This document shows positions 31,600 to 42,800 of a stretch of DNA of 56,182 nucleotides, piece after piece. The notes below the pieces were generated by a model. It was not told the DNA's origin, ran no database searches, and worked only from the letters and a program-made list of their open reading frames with translations. How positions within the stretch are numbered: position 1 is the stretch's first letter; the number at the start of each line of letters is the position of its first letter. This stretch comes from a virus. The translations under genes and the position numbers were made by a program. The DNA is taken from positions 1 through 56,182 of IMG/VR virus record IMGVR_UViG_3300024265_000058; one strand, 5' to 3'.

Positions 31600-34073
31600 T
31601 GGCCGAGCTCACAGAATACGAGAAGCTGCAGCAGAATTTTCAGGAGGACATGCGGCTCACGGTGGGCTCGGATGTAGCGCCCGATCCAGAACGCGCAACA
31701 AGGGTGCTGAATGTCGGTTCGCACACCGGCATGCCCTACGACCTGATCGATGCGAACCTCGATGAGCTCGAGCGCGAGGTCCAGCGCGGTGGATTCAGCG
31801 CAGACCAGTGGATGCGGGAAAGCCCGAAATTCGCTGAGTTTGCGGCCGAAAACCCCTATCACATGGCGGTACTCAAGCAGGACGAGGAGAATTTAACCAA
31901 GTGGGAGCGGGCGTGGAATCCGATCAGCATGGGCTGGCAGTCCACCTGGGCGCAGGTCGAATCCTCGAGAATCAATTCGCGCCGTGCGCACGGCGATTTT
32001 CGCGAGGGCGACGAGGACAAGCTCGCCACCTACGAGAAGTTGCTGCAGCCGCACGATTTCGGGGCCACGTTTACACCGCATAAGTGGCTGGTGTGGACCG
32101 CCAAGAATCTGGGACCAATGCTCTACACCATAGGGCAGGCCGGCGATGAGGGCATGTTGGGCCTCGGTATGGGGGTGACGCTCGGCGGCACCCTCGGGCT
32201 TAGTGCCGGCGGTGTTGGTCTGGCTCCGGGAATGGTTCTCGGCGGCACTATCGGCATGAGTGTCGGCTTTAAGACCGGCCTTGCAATGGGCTCCTACGAG
32301 CTCCTGACCGGCGAGGCCTATGGTCGCTACATCGATGCTGGATTCACACATGAGAATGCCGCCATTGCTGCCAAGTCTGCCGCCGCTGTTGGTGCAGGCC
32401 TTGAGGCCTTCGGCATCAATATGTTTCTCAAATACATACCCGGTGCCGGCCGCGTAACGAGCAATGCAGCCGCCTCGGTGGCTGAAAAGCTCACCGGCGA
32501 TGTGCTGGCCAGACAAACGGTAAAAGGCGCATTCGGCAATGTGGTGGCACGATACGGCCTGCTGCAGGGCACTGAGATTTCGACTGAGGTTTTGCAGGAT
32601 TCGGCCATGACGGTAGCCCAGAACATACTGGCGTCGGCCGAGAATAAGCCTGAGCTCAGAGTTTCGTGGGAAGATTACAAGGATCAGGTAGCCGAGACGG
32701 TTGTGGAAACCGCCAAGGCGGTGGTACTGATCTCAGCCCTTGGCCCGACCATGGCGGCGCCGGGTGACATCAGGCGAGCGCGCAACGCACAGCAGATGCG
32801 TGAGGTCTATCTGGCGCTTGGTGAGGCCTCGAGCGATTCCGAGCTCAGGAAAAATGTGCCTGCGAAATACAAGGAATTCGTGGAACGGCAAACCAAGGAT
32901 GGCCCGGTCGAGCATCTGCTGATCGACGTTGACCGATTCAGCGAGTATTTCCAAGAAGTTGGGCAGAATCCCGACAAGATCGCCGCCGATATGGGTATCA
33001 ATCTCGAGGAGGCCCGAGCCATCGGCACCGATCTCGAGATACCGGTAGCGGAATACGCCGAGAAAATAGCGCCCACGATCCACCATGAGCCGCTATCGCG
33101 TGATCTCAAGTCGGATGCGGGCCAGATGAGCGCCCGCGAGGCTGAAATCTGGTATGGCAATGCCGATGAGCTCGCCAAGGCGATGTTTGACGAGGAGCCG
33201 CCGCCTGACCATGAGGCGGTGCAGGCGATCCTCGATACCGTGCGTGACCAGCTCGTTGAGGCTGGCACCGAATTCACCGCCGCCGAAAAGCAGGCAGCAC
33301 TCACCGAGCATGCCTTTTCGGTGCTGGCCAAGCGCAACGGCATGGAGCCGCAGGAGTTATTCGATAAATACTGGGGTGGGGTGCAGCGCGATGTACCGGG
33401 CATCCTGCAAAAGGCTGATATAGATATCTTTGTCGATCCGCTGATCGACCGGCTGCGCACCGGCGATGTGCCGTCGCAGCGCGATATCTTTGGCGATTCG
33501 CTCAGTGATTTCCTGAAAACCAAGGGCGGCCTGATCGATCAGGGTGGTGAGCTGGCGGCCCGCGATGTGGCTACGGAGATCAAGGGCCTGATTAAAGAGG
33601 GCGGCCTGACGTTCGATGCGGCAGCCGAGCTCGCGTTTGAGGCGGGGTTTCTGGCTGAATTCGATACCGACCAGCTACTCGAGGCACTCGATCAGGAGCT
33701 CCGTGGCGATCCGGTATTCGGCCGCGGTGCGGACCCTGAGCAGGCAGCCCTGGCCAAGAACCTCGAGGACTTGGGTGATCTGATCGACCAGCTCGGGCTC
33801 GATCTGGAGAAAATGACGAATCCCGAGATTCGCGCTGCGCTGACTGGCGAGCTCATGCTCACTCAGGATCAGAGTATCGAGATTCCCGGCGTGTTGCCTG
33901 ACAACATCGAGCTGGTACAGGATTTCACTGGTATCACGATCACCGAGGACGTAGGCATAGCTGGCCGTCCGGGCGATTTTGTGGGAATATCGCGGCCAGC
34001 GCAGACATCGTTTGACAGCGCCGCCACGCGGTTGCGGTCAATGCAGGATCTTTTGGAGTGTGTCAATGGCTGA
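31599..34073 (+). CDS. Large ejection-type protein with membrane segment
   Basis: An 824-residue protein in the gp16 position. Residues about 185-235 are Gly-rich and hydrophobic (GMGVTLGGTLGLSAGGVGLA), a likely membrane insertion segment, followed by GEAYGRYIDAGFTHENA, common to phage ejection proteins. Near residue 640, FLKTKGGLIDQGGEL resembles a domain of polyvalent proteins. No lysozyme motif is seen. It is probably injected with the DNA. Confidence 0.75.
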   Translation: MAELTEYEKLQQNFQEDMRLTVGSDVAPDPERATRVLNVGSHTGMPYDLIDANLDELEREVQRGGFSADQWMRESPKFAEFAAENPYHMAVLKQDEENLTKWERAWNPISMGWQSTWAQVESSRINSRRAHGDFREGDEDKLATYEKLLQPHDFGATFTPHKWLVWTAKNLGPMLYTIGQAGDEGMLGLGMGVTLGGTLGLSAGGVGLAPGMVLGGTIGMSVGFKTGLAMGSYELLTGEAYGRYIDAGFTHENAAIAAKSAAAVGAGLEAFGINMFLKYIPGAGRVTSNAAASVAEKLTGDVLARQTVKGAFGNVVARYGLLQGTEISTEVLQDSAMTVAQNILASAENKPELRVSWEDYKDQVAETVVETAKAVVLISALGPTMAAPGDIRRARNAQQMREVYLALGEASSDSELRKNVPAKYKEFVERQTKDGPVEHLLIDVDRFSEYFQEVGQNPDKIAADMGINLEEARAIGTDLEIPVAEYAEKIAPTIHHEPLSRDLKSDAGQMSAREAEIWYGNADELAKAMFDEEPPPDHEAVQAILDTVRDQLVEAGTEFTAAEKQAALTEHAFSVLAKRNGMEPQELFDKYWGGVQRDVPGILQKADIDIFVDPLIDRLRTGDVPSQRDIFGDSLSDFLKTKGGLIDQGGELAARDVATEIKGLIKEGGLTFDAAAELAFEAGFLAEFDTDQLLEALDQELRGDPVFGRGADPEQAALAKNLEDLGDLIDQLGLDLEKMTNPEIRAALTGELMLTQDQSIEIPGVLPDNIELVQDFTGITITEDVGIAGRPGDFVGISRPAQTSFDSAATRLRSMQDLLECVNG

Positions 34074-34479
34074 GATGACAGCAAGGGAAGTGCTTAAACT
34101 GGTCCTCGATGACGAGACTATTCCACTCGACAAAGCGCCACGATCCATTGATGGATTCGATCAGCTCCTCGAAAAAATGGACCGCCTGTGTGATGCGATC
34201 ACACATAGGAATAACGGCGAGGGCAGCATGGAGGGCGAGGAATATGGCGATAACGCCTCGCATACCGAGCTGATGACGGCCCTGACCGAGAATATTCAGG
34301 CACTCAGGGAGATTGCGCACACGCACCCGGAGCCTACCCAGAATGACGAAATGCAGAAACTCCTGCACATGATCGCCAAGAACACCATGCGGCGCGAGCG
34401 GTCGTGGGAGTTCGATATTCAGCGCGATAGGCGCACCGGGTTCACCGACAAAATCATTGCAAAACCAGTGGGGGCTTAG
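34066..34479 (+). CDS. Hypothetical virion-region protein
   Basis: A 137-residue helical acidic protein. ATG 34066 overlaps the previous stop. The tail RRERSWEFDIQRDRRTGFTDKIIAKP matches a short motif common to phage proteins in fibre or tail clusters (W-x-F-x-I-x-R-x-x-x-G). Function unknown. Confidence 0.65.
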   Translation: MAEMTAREVLKLVLDDETIPLDKAPRSIDGFDQLLEKMDRLCDAITHRNNGEGSMEGEEYGDNASHTELMTALTENIQALREIAHTHPEPTQNDEMQKLLHMIAKNTMRRERSWEFDIQRDRRTGFTDKIIAKPVGA

Positions 34480-34668
34480 ATGGCCGAGCGAACAATCACA
34501 ATGGACGAGCTTGCGGCGATGCCCGAGGCTGAGCAGCAGGCGATACTGAAACATCCTGCGGTCAAGATGAAGGGCACCGCGGTCGTGCGCAAGGCTGACG
34601 GCACCATCAGGTACGATGAGGACGCTGAGCCCGGTAAATACCATGAAAAGGGAGATGGAGATGGCTGA
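34480..34668 (+). CDS. Small hypothetical protein
   Basis: A 62-residue protein beginning directly after the previous stop. A helical start (TMDELAAMPEAEQQAILKHP) is followed by a short strand region. Not recognised. Confidence 0.55.
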   Translation: MAERTITMDELAAMPEAEQQAILKHPAVKMKGTAVVRKADGTIRYDEDAEPGKYHEKGDGDG

Positions 34669-34990
34669 CGAGAAACTGAGCATCGAGGAGCTGCAGCAGA
34701 AGCAGACAGCCCTGCAGGAGTCTTTCGAGCATGAGCAGGGCAAGTTCCAAGCCGCTCGGACGAAATACGCCAATAAAAAGCAGGCGCTAACCGATTTCAA
34801 TAACAAGTACGGCCGGATGCTCAAGCTGGTGGTCGTGCAAGCGGAGCAGGCCGAGCACCTTGCGGAGGCCGAGGCCGAGCAGAAGGCTCAGGCCGAGGAG
34901 TCCACGCTAACAAAGACTGACGATGTTGAAGGCCCCGCAGTCGATGAAATTGTCAACGATCCACCTGTAGATGACACAGCCGAGGAGTAA
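34661..34990 (+). CDS. Coiled-coil hypothetical protein
   Basis: A 109-residue protein. The first 80 residues form a coiled coil (LQQKQTALQESFEHEQGKFQ); the tail is acidic and disordered. ATG 34661 follows AAGGGAGATGGAG; an ATG 6 codons earlier is possible. It could be a chaperone or small scaffold for fibre genes. Confidence 0.6.
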   Translation: MADEKLSIEELQQKQTALQESFEHEQGKFQAARTKYANKKQALTDFNNKYGRMLKLVVVQAEQAEHLAEAEAEQKAQAEESTLTKTDDVEGPAVDEIVNDPPVDDTAEE

Positions 34991-34993
34991 GGG

Positions 34994-35368
34994 ATGGCTC
35001 TCACACTGGAAACAACGCTGCGGGATGACCTGGCGAACCAGATCGATGATTCCGTAAACACTGGCGGCGGCACCGCCAATATGAAGTTTGAGACTTCGAC
35101 CGATGTCGAAGTCGCGACCATCGATTTTCAGAATCCCGCTTTCGGCGCCGCAGCCACAGGCGTTATCACGCTGCAGGGTACGCCGCTCGAGGACAACAAT
35201 TCAGATGCCGGCACCATCGAGCATTTTTCCATCTATGCCCGGTCAGCCGCCAAGCTGCTCGAGGGCGTAGTCTTGGTCGCTGGCGGTGATATCAATATCA
35301 CATCGCTGGTGATCGCATCCGGGGATACCATTGAGCTGACTTCGTTCTCGATCACCGTCCCGGCCTAA
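34994..35368 (+). CDS. Putative small virion protein, beta-rich
   Basis: A 124-residue protein starting MALTLETTLRDDLANQIDDS, followed by beta strands with Ser/Thr turns. The pattern of paired strands (ATGVITLQGTP, GDINITSLVIASGDTIEL) is common in phage tail and decoration proteins. Precise role unknown. Confidence 0.65.
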   Translation: MALTLETTLRDDLANQIDDSVNTGGGTANMKFETSTDVEVATIDFQNPAFGAAATGVITLQGTPLEDNNSDAGTIEHFSIYARSAAKLLEGVVLVAGGDINITSLVIASGDTIELTSFSITVPA

Positions 35369-35382
35369 CATGAGGGCCAAGC

Positions 35383-35775
35383 ATGGCAGTGACCGATACA
35401 GTCGTCTGGGTCTTTTCGCCTGACCTTGGTGAAACCAATGAGTTTGCCGATGTCGCGCATACCGATGTCGATGGCCTGAGCAGTAGCCACGCGGCCGACA
35501 AGCAATTTGCGCCACTGCTCGGCACCCCGGCCGAATACCGCAAGGCCTCAAAGCAATACTGGAAGCTGACGCAGGTGCAGGCCGACGAGCTGCAGTTCCT
35601 TCCTGCCGACCAGATCGCCGTGGTGCCTGACTGGCAGCATGTTGCGGCGCTTATTGTCATTGGCGTCCGTAATGATTTTGTAGGCCCAGTAAACGAGCTG
35701 AATCTACCGCAGCTCGCTCAGGATCGGCTGGTCCTGCTCAGGGCCGGCAATCCGACCCTCGGGACGCCGCTCTAA
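35383..35775 (+). CDS. Hypothetical virion-region protein
   Basis: A 130-residue protein with GAGGGCCAAGC before the ATG. It mixes strands and helices (YRKASKQYWKLTQVQADELQ; LVLLRAGNPTLGTPL). The neighbouring gene starts on its last base. Not recognised. Confidence 0.6.
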   Translation: MAVTDTVVWVFSPDLGETNEFADVAHTDVDGLSSSHAADKQFAPLLGTPAEYRKASKQYWKLTQVQADELQFLPADQIAVVPDWQHVAALIVIGVRNDFVGPVNELNLPQLAQDRLVLLRAGNPTLGTPL

Positions 35776-36854
35776 TGCCGCTGGTCTTTGAAAGCATCAC
35801 CGCCAAGCTCGAGGCTGGCGCGGTCGATACCACCGATGTCACCGGCATTCCGGCCGGCGTCAATATATTCCATCTGGTCGCCATCGCCATCTACACATCG
35901 AACGGCACTCCCGGCACCAGCGATGTCGATACGCTCAGCGGCGGTGGCCTCACCTGGGCGCGTGTTGCCGGCACAACCGCCTGTAATGGCCGCATCAGTC
36001 AGGGCCGTGGCGAGCTGTGGTGGGCCTTCGGCTCGCCCGCGGCCTTTACCCTGACGGTCGATCTGACCGATGTGGTCAGGGATGCTGCCGGCCTGCATGT
36101 CACCGTCAGCCGCATCTCAGGCGCCGGGGATGTGGCGCCGATCAATGCCGATTATTCAAACCTGAACGCCGATAGCGGCGGGCCCTCCTGCACAGGTGGC
36201 TCCGACAATGACCTGCCGACGCTGGATATGACGGTCACAGATTCCGATTCGATGGTCCTGAATATGCTCTGGCCGCGCAACGAGACAGTGGACACGTTCG
36301 ATGCCGACTACACCGAGGAATACTTTGTCGAGCATACCGATGGCGGTGATTCGACCACAATGGGCATCTACACGCGCATTGGCGGCGGTGGACCGACTGA
36401 CGAAATCCAGCACTTACTCGATTCGGATAAGCCGTGGTACATGATCGGCTGCGAGATTCAGATAGGCGGCGTCACTCACACCGCCAGCGGCGCACCGTCA
36501 ATCACCGAGCCGACTGCGACCGGCGTGGCTCGGCGCATCGTCACCGCGACCGGCACCCCGGCGATCACCAAGCCCACTGCAACCGGCTCAGCGCTCCGCA
36601 AGGTCACGGCGACCGGCACACCTGAGATCACCAAGCCGGTATCGAATGGCACAGCTCGGCGCATCGTTAAGGCCAGTGGCTCACCGTCTATCAAGAAACC
36701 GACTTCTCAAGGGCAGGTCGGCTACATCGAGGCTGGCCGGGACCTGCAAAAGTACGGCGATGAGCAGTACCGCCTGCGCATGGAGCAGGAGGAGGCCGAG
36801 ATACTTGCTATAGTCATCGCCGCCACCACTGCCATCATCGAAGATCAGGACTGA
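35775..36854 (+). CDS. Putative tail/virion protein with 21-residue repeats
   Basis: A 359-residue protein. Residues 1-230 form a beta-sandwich-like domain (VTGIPAGVNIFHLVAIAIYT). Residues about 236-316 carry four repeats of the form TASGxPSITKPTATGxARRIV, a linker type common in phage fibres. A helical C-terminus ends in ILAIVIAATTAIIED. The repeat motif recurs in the 46738-49011 protein. Confidence 0.7.
   Translation: MPLVFESITAKLEAGAVDTTDVTGIPAGVNIFHLVAIAIYTSNGTPGTSDVDTLSGGGLTWARVAGTTACNGRISQGRGELWWAFGSPAAFTLTVDLTDVVRDAAGLHVTVSRISGAGDVAPINADYSNLNADSGGPSCTGGSDNDLPTLDMTVTDSDSMVLNMLWPRNETVDTFDADYTEEYFVEHTDGGDSTTMGIYTRIGGGGPTDEIQHLLDSDKPWYMIGCEIQIGGVTHTASGAPSITEPTATGVARRIVTATGTPAITKPTATGSALRKVTATGTPEITKPVSNGTARRIVKASGSPSIKKPTSQGQVGYIEAGRDLQKYGDEQYRLRMEQEEAEILAIVIAATTAIIEDQD
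36480..36722 (+). repeat. Four 63-bp coding repeats
   Basis: Nearly in-phase 63-bp units encode 21-residue repeats with a conserved S/T-G-x-P-x-I-x-K/E-P core. The third and fourth units are more diverged. Such repeats can gain or lose units by recombination. Confidence 0.7.
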
Positions 36855-36855
36855 C

Positions 36856-39800
36856 ATGGCGCTCAAGGACTGTTTCAAACAGCTAGGGAAAGCGATCAGC
36901 TCGGAGGACCGGGCTCAGATCGAGTCCGATGTGGCTGCTGGCATGTCCGAGCATGATGCGGTTATAGCGTCCCTTCGCGATTCCAGTCAGGATTTAATCG
37001 CCATCGTTGAGCGAATCGAGGAGGCCGGCGGCAATGTGCAGCGGCGCCCGAATCCTCTTGTGGATGCCCGCGAAATCCAGATGCGCAACCTCGACAAGCT
37101 GCAAAAAGAGCGCGCCACGGTACAGGAGAAAATGGCGAAAACCCTCGAGACTCTGCAGGAGATCGAGGCCATCGAGAATTTTGTCGCCAACTACCCGGAT
37201 CGCCGCGGTTTCTTTGTTGCCGAGCAGATCGATCTGGCCAATGACCAGCACTTGACCGCCATACTCAGCGCGATGCTGTTCGATCCAAACCAGCGTGAAA
37301 TCCTTGCGGCCGGCAGACTGGGGCTCAAGGGCGATACACCGGTCGCACTGGTCGGCAGTTTCCGGGCGATGCAGGACAAGGCATTCGGACAGCATGCCAA
37401 GCTGCGCGCCTATCAGGAACAGAATGCCAGCATCGATGACCGAATTAAAACGGTGTTCCACGGGGAACGCCGCAACCCGGTGCTCGATCAGCGTGGTGAC
37501 TACATCATCATGGAGCCGATCAAGCCGGCTGGCCCGGACCAGGGCGACCTGTTTTCCGATGCTGATGTACCCCAGTCACAGAAGGCCGTCGAGGCCAAGG
37601 CCAATTACAAGATACGGGTCAGGAATGAGGAGACTGGCACCCTGCCCACCGGGCTCGATATCGTTAAGAGCGCCGAGGACGCCGCGCACGTTATGGCGCC
37701 GATACGGCGCAATGCTCAGGAGGGCATGTGGGCACTGGTGCTGGATGAGAATGACCAAGTTATCAGCGCGATCATTCACACCAAGGGCACCTATGACGGC
37801 ACCAGCGTTTTTCCGAGTGTAATGGCCGGGGCGATCCTGACCACACCGGGCGCGAAAAAGGTCTGGTTTGCCCACAATCATCCGTCAGGCGTATCAGCGC
37901 CGTCGCAAGCCGACGAGCGCATCACCAAGAAGCTGGTTGCCACGCTCACGGATACTGATATCGAGATCGCCGGCCATGTGGTGATCGGTGCCGGCGGTCA
38001 GGGTTTCAGTGAGCTCGGCAATAACGGTCTGCCAGTAGGGCAGGTAGCAAGGCCGATCAGGGCGCTGCCACGGCGCAAGCAGGTATCGATCACCGAGCGC
38101 CGCCTGCGAGCCAATGTCAATGACGTTGAGGCCCTGACCAGTCCATCAGCTACCGAGCGACTGCTCAATGAGATGGACCCGCCCGAGGGCATCATGATCC
38201 TGAACAATCGCCACAAGCCCTTGGGCTATCTGGCGATGTCACCGGATGAGATGCGATCACTCAGGACCACCGGGGGCCACCGGCGGCTACTGCAGGCATT
38301 CAGCGAGCTCGGTGGTGCGGCAGGCTTTATCATCACCAAGGCCGACGATCCGGCGATCACCGAGAATCTGGGCCACTGGGCTGGCAGTAACGATTTCAGG
38401 ATGCTCGATCATTTTTACACCGATGCTGCCGGCAACCTGAAAAGCAAGTCATCTCAGGGCGCGGGCCCGCCGGGGCGTGAGGGCACCTACTACCAGTCGC
38501 AAGAGCCCCGGCTGCAGGCGATTCATAACCTGACTTCCGAGAATCTCGAGTTCTCCGACAATCTCGGTGGCCTTGCTGTGCCATCGATTGCGATTGCGCC
38601 CGAGGGCAAAGACCTGCAGGGCTTTGGTGAGATCACCCTGATCGGTACTCGCGAGCTCGGTGATCCGCAGCAGGTCCCACTATTCGATGCCGACGCCTAC
38701 GCCATCAGGTTCCCGAAAGCGCAGTACAAGGAGGCCAAGCACGACACCGTGCAGGAGCTCCTCGATGAGGTCGAGGAGTGGGCCATGCGCATCGCCGGCT
38801 CGAAATACAGCGGCCTGCCTGATTACCTGTGGGAGTACATGCGCCGGCACCCGGACCCTGACCGCCTGATCCAGCACATGCTGACCGACAACACCGCGAA
38901 AGCGTGGTTTCTGGCTGAGCGGCATGGCGAGAAACCCGAGCCCACGCTCGATGATGTAATGCCGCGTTATACGTGGGGGTGGCACGATGCCATTGTCAAT
39001 TTTTTCGAGGGCGACCTGAGCGCCGAGGAGCTCACCTGGGAGCACTCGCGGCGCATTGCCCACATGAAAAAAGCTGGCCGGGTCGTCACCAAGGCCATAC
39101 GTGAGCATTTCATCAAGAAAATCGGCGGGCGGCCGACGACCGAGGGGCAGGTTATACGCGCCGAAAAAGTGTATGCGCTGTCCCAAGAGTTCATAAATCG
39201 CGCCGGCATCTTTAACGAGGATGGCAGCCTGACCATTCAGGCCTACGACCGCCTGAAAGCCGATGTGGCGCGCAAGGGCAGCCAGAACATCAATGACGTT
39301 GATACGCAGACCTATCTGGATTCCCGGATCGAAAGGCTCGGCGCCACGAATCAGTTCAAGGTCTGGGCGCAGCAGAAGGTACTGGGCCGCATGGGCGAGC
39401 CGCGTATCAAGATCGGCAACCGGTGGCAGCCTTACACGCTGGCCAATGTGGTGCGCAAAATGAAGCGCAAGCTCAGGGGCACCGAGACGTTCTTTCCGAG
39501 CGAGGGGCTGATTAGGGCCAAGGCCGCCGCCAGAATCAAAACCATGCCCGAAGCACGGCAGCGGGCGATTGAGCAGATCGGCACACCCGAGCAGGTCGAT
39601 GCAGCTCGGCAGGAAGCGCAGCGCATGGTTTTCGACTGGACGACGCAGATGGCGCCATTCTGGCGATACCCTACGTCCAGCACTGATGTATTCGACCGGT
39701 CCCTCGATGCAGCGCGTGAAGCGATTGCCTACACCGCACAAGCCATGCACCGCATGAATGCTGAGAAGGCCCTCGAGGTCGGCTTAAAGCGCGCCGGGTT

Positions 39801-42800
39801 CGATGGTCCGTTTCCTGACTGGCTGATCTCCGAGGGCCTCGATGCGATTGCCGCGTTCATGCAGGCGCCAGTACCGTATTTCGAGGCCAAGCCGCAGCGG
39901 GCGGTGATGCTGGATGAGTTTGCAGGAGCGGTGATCCCGGTGGACGCCAGCCCTGCCACGCGGGCGATCCTCGCCAAGCACGGCATTCCGTTCAAGGAAT
40001 ATCAGGGTGGCCGCGAGGGCCCACAGAATCGCACCGCCGCCGTGGATGCGCTGCAGCAGCAGCTCAGTGATGCCGGCGAGCGCACCCTGTTCCAGTCCGA
40101 GATCGGGTTCACATCCGGGCTCGAGAATGCGGCCCGTGCCATGCCTCGCGAGAAGGGCAACGCCGCCGACATGATCGGTACGCTCAAGAAAATGCCGGGG
40201 GTCACTAAGGCCGAGCTCGAGGCGCTCGATGTGGAGGCCTGGATGAATGCCAAGGGCACCGTGACCAAGGACGAGCTGACCGCCTACATCATGGCCAATG
40301 GCATCGAAGTGATCGAGACACAGCTCGGCGGTGAGCACATTCCGACACCTGAGCTGACCGCAGAACCAAACAGCGATTTCGAGACTTACGAGAAGTACGG
40401 CATGGAGGATATCTGGAATGACGAGTATCTCTACAGCCGCACATCCATCTGGGATGTAACTGATTTTTATTCAGATTTCACATTCCAGATGATCGAGGAT
40501 CGCGATGCCGGCAATATCTCGGTGACGCCTGATGACGGCCAGACATGGCTCGATATCGATGCGCCGATCAATGAGCAGACACAGGCGCATGGCGAGGATG
40601 CCATCGAAAAATACATCCTCGAGAATGCCCCTGAGCAGAAGTTTGACCGGATTGCCGAGAACGTAGGCCAGCAGATTCCCGGCGGCACCAATTTCCGTGA
40701 GATCGTCCTGCACATGCCACCGGTGCCGCAGGAGGGCAGGCCATTTCAGTGGAATGATTTTGAGGGCGGCCACCACGATGAGAACAACATCATCGCGTTT
40801 TTCTTGGCGACTGATCGTGAGGGCCCGAATGGTGAGCGCATCCTGTTCCTCGAGGAGGTCCAGTCCGACTGGCACCAGCGCGGCAAGCGCTTTGGCTATC
40901 GCAGGGACCTCCTGACAATCCCTGACTACAGGATCATGGAGACTGAGAATCAATGGGTGGCTGTCGATGCCGAGACAGGGAGCCCGATCTCATACGGCAC
41001 CCTGGACAGCGGGCAGCCGCGATATATCTCGGTCGGCAAGGGTGTGGTCGGTCATGGCGAGATGGACAACGTCTCGGCCGAGGATGTTTTACGCGCTCAG
41101 GCGGCGGCAAGGGCCTACATCTCGAATCACCTGAACACCCTGCGCAGCGAAAGGGCTCGCGCTGACGTTGACAAAGTCCCGAAAGGTCCATTCAGCGGCA
41201 ATGCGTGGGTCACACTGGCCATGAAACGTGCCATCAGGCTGGCGGCCGAGCAGGGCTACGACCAGCTCGCATGGTCAACCGGTGCGATCATCAACAACCG
41301 CGGCGGCTTTGCCACCGAGATTGACGAGGTCAGTATCGATCCGCGCAGGGCTCAGGTGTCGGCCTACGACAAAGAGGGCATCCTGATCGAGACTGACACC
41401 TACAACGATTCCGACCTGATTGAATACATTGGGCAGGAGAATTTCGACAAGCTGCAGACGCAGATTCAGGAGCATGCCAATCGTTACGACATCCTTGGCG
41501 GGGTCGAGGCTGACCTTGGCAATGAGAGCCCGACCATGATCTCGTATGCGGAGCAGCCGCTCGATAGTCAGCTCACCAGACTCATCATCAGCGATGGGCC
41601 GACTGCAGCCGCGGAGTTCCTGAAAAACGAGGCCGAGGCCGGCGATCTGTTTATGGCTGTCGATGAAAATGGTGAGCTCTATCGCGACCGCCTGAGCGGC
41701 GATATCCTCGTCTCCAAAACTCGAGCTTTTCTGAGCGAGTACATCGAAAATGAGATGTACGACGATGCAAACAACCACCCTCGCCTGACTAACATGGGCT
41801 ATACGTTCATGAGCAAGCGCGGCAGGGCGATGCTCCAGCACTACGACAAGGCAATGGTCAACCTGACCAACAAGGCGGTGCGCAAGCTCGATCCCAAGGC
41901 CAAGGTTAATAGGTTCGGGCAGCAGCTCGAGGACCCTGACAAGGCCATTAAAATAGCGAGTCTGCAAACTCAATACCTGAGCGCCAGCAATCAGGCCACT
42001 GCACTTGCCCGTGGCGGCCGGCATTCAGAATCGATGCGCCAGCGTAACCGGGCCTATGAGCTGGAGCGTCAGATACGTGAGGCCGATGCCCAGACTGGCG
42101 GCGGCCCTGCGATCCACGTACTCGATATCACCGAGCCGGTGCGCGAGGCAGCGATGCTCGGGCAAACGCTATTTCAGGATACGCACCGTGGCTCGATCAC
42201 TTTCGATCTCGAGAATCGTGCCGTCATCCGGCTCGGTCAGGCATCGAACCTGTCCACGTTCCTGCATGAGTCAGGCCACCTGTATCTCGAGATCATGGGC
42301 GACCTGGCTGAGCAGGCAGTCGGCCCGCGGCAGGTTATTGGCGACTATCAGAAAATCCTCGAATACCTTGGCGTCAACAGTCGCCGGGAGATCACCCGCG
42401 AGCACCATGAAAAGTGGGCCAAGGCATTCGAGGTTTATCTCAAAGAGGGCAAGGCGCCCAGTCAGGATATGCAGGGCATATTCGCAGCATTCAGCCAGTG
42501 GCTCACCAAGGTCTACGAGCGACTGCAGACCCTTGCCGGCGTCGAGCTCACTGACGATATCCGTGGCGTCATGGACCGCATGCTGGCGACTGATCTGGCG
42601 ATCACTAATGCTGAGCAGACGCAGGAATTCCGGCCGATGTACTCGACTGCCGAAGCGATGGGCGTCAGTCAGGAGCGCTTTGAGGTCTACAAGGATCTAA
42701 TTACCCGAGCACATCAGGATGCGTTCGACAAGGAGGCCCGCAAGATGCTGGCCTATCTCGAGCGCGAGGCCAAGGTGGTGTGGCAGACCGAGCGCAAGAA

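Noticed and set aside
32807-33523. 238-codon minus-strand frame, Ser/Arg-rich
   Set aside because: Low-complexity antisense of the ejection protein gene; no start signals.
38680-39750. 356-codon open frame on the minus strand
   Set aside because: It lies wholly inside the giant polyvalent gene and reflects GC-rich codon use; no ribosome site or family match.
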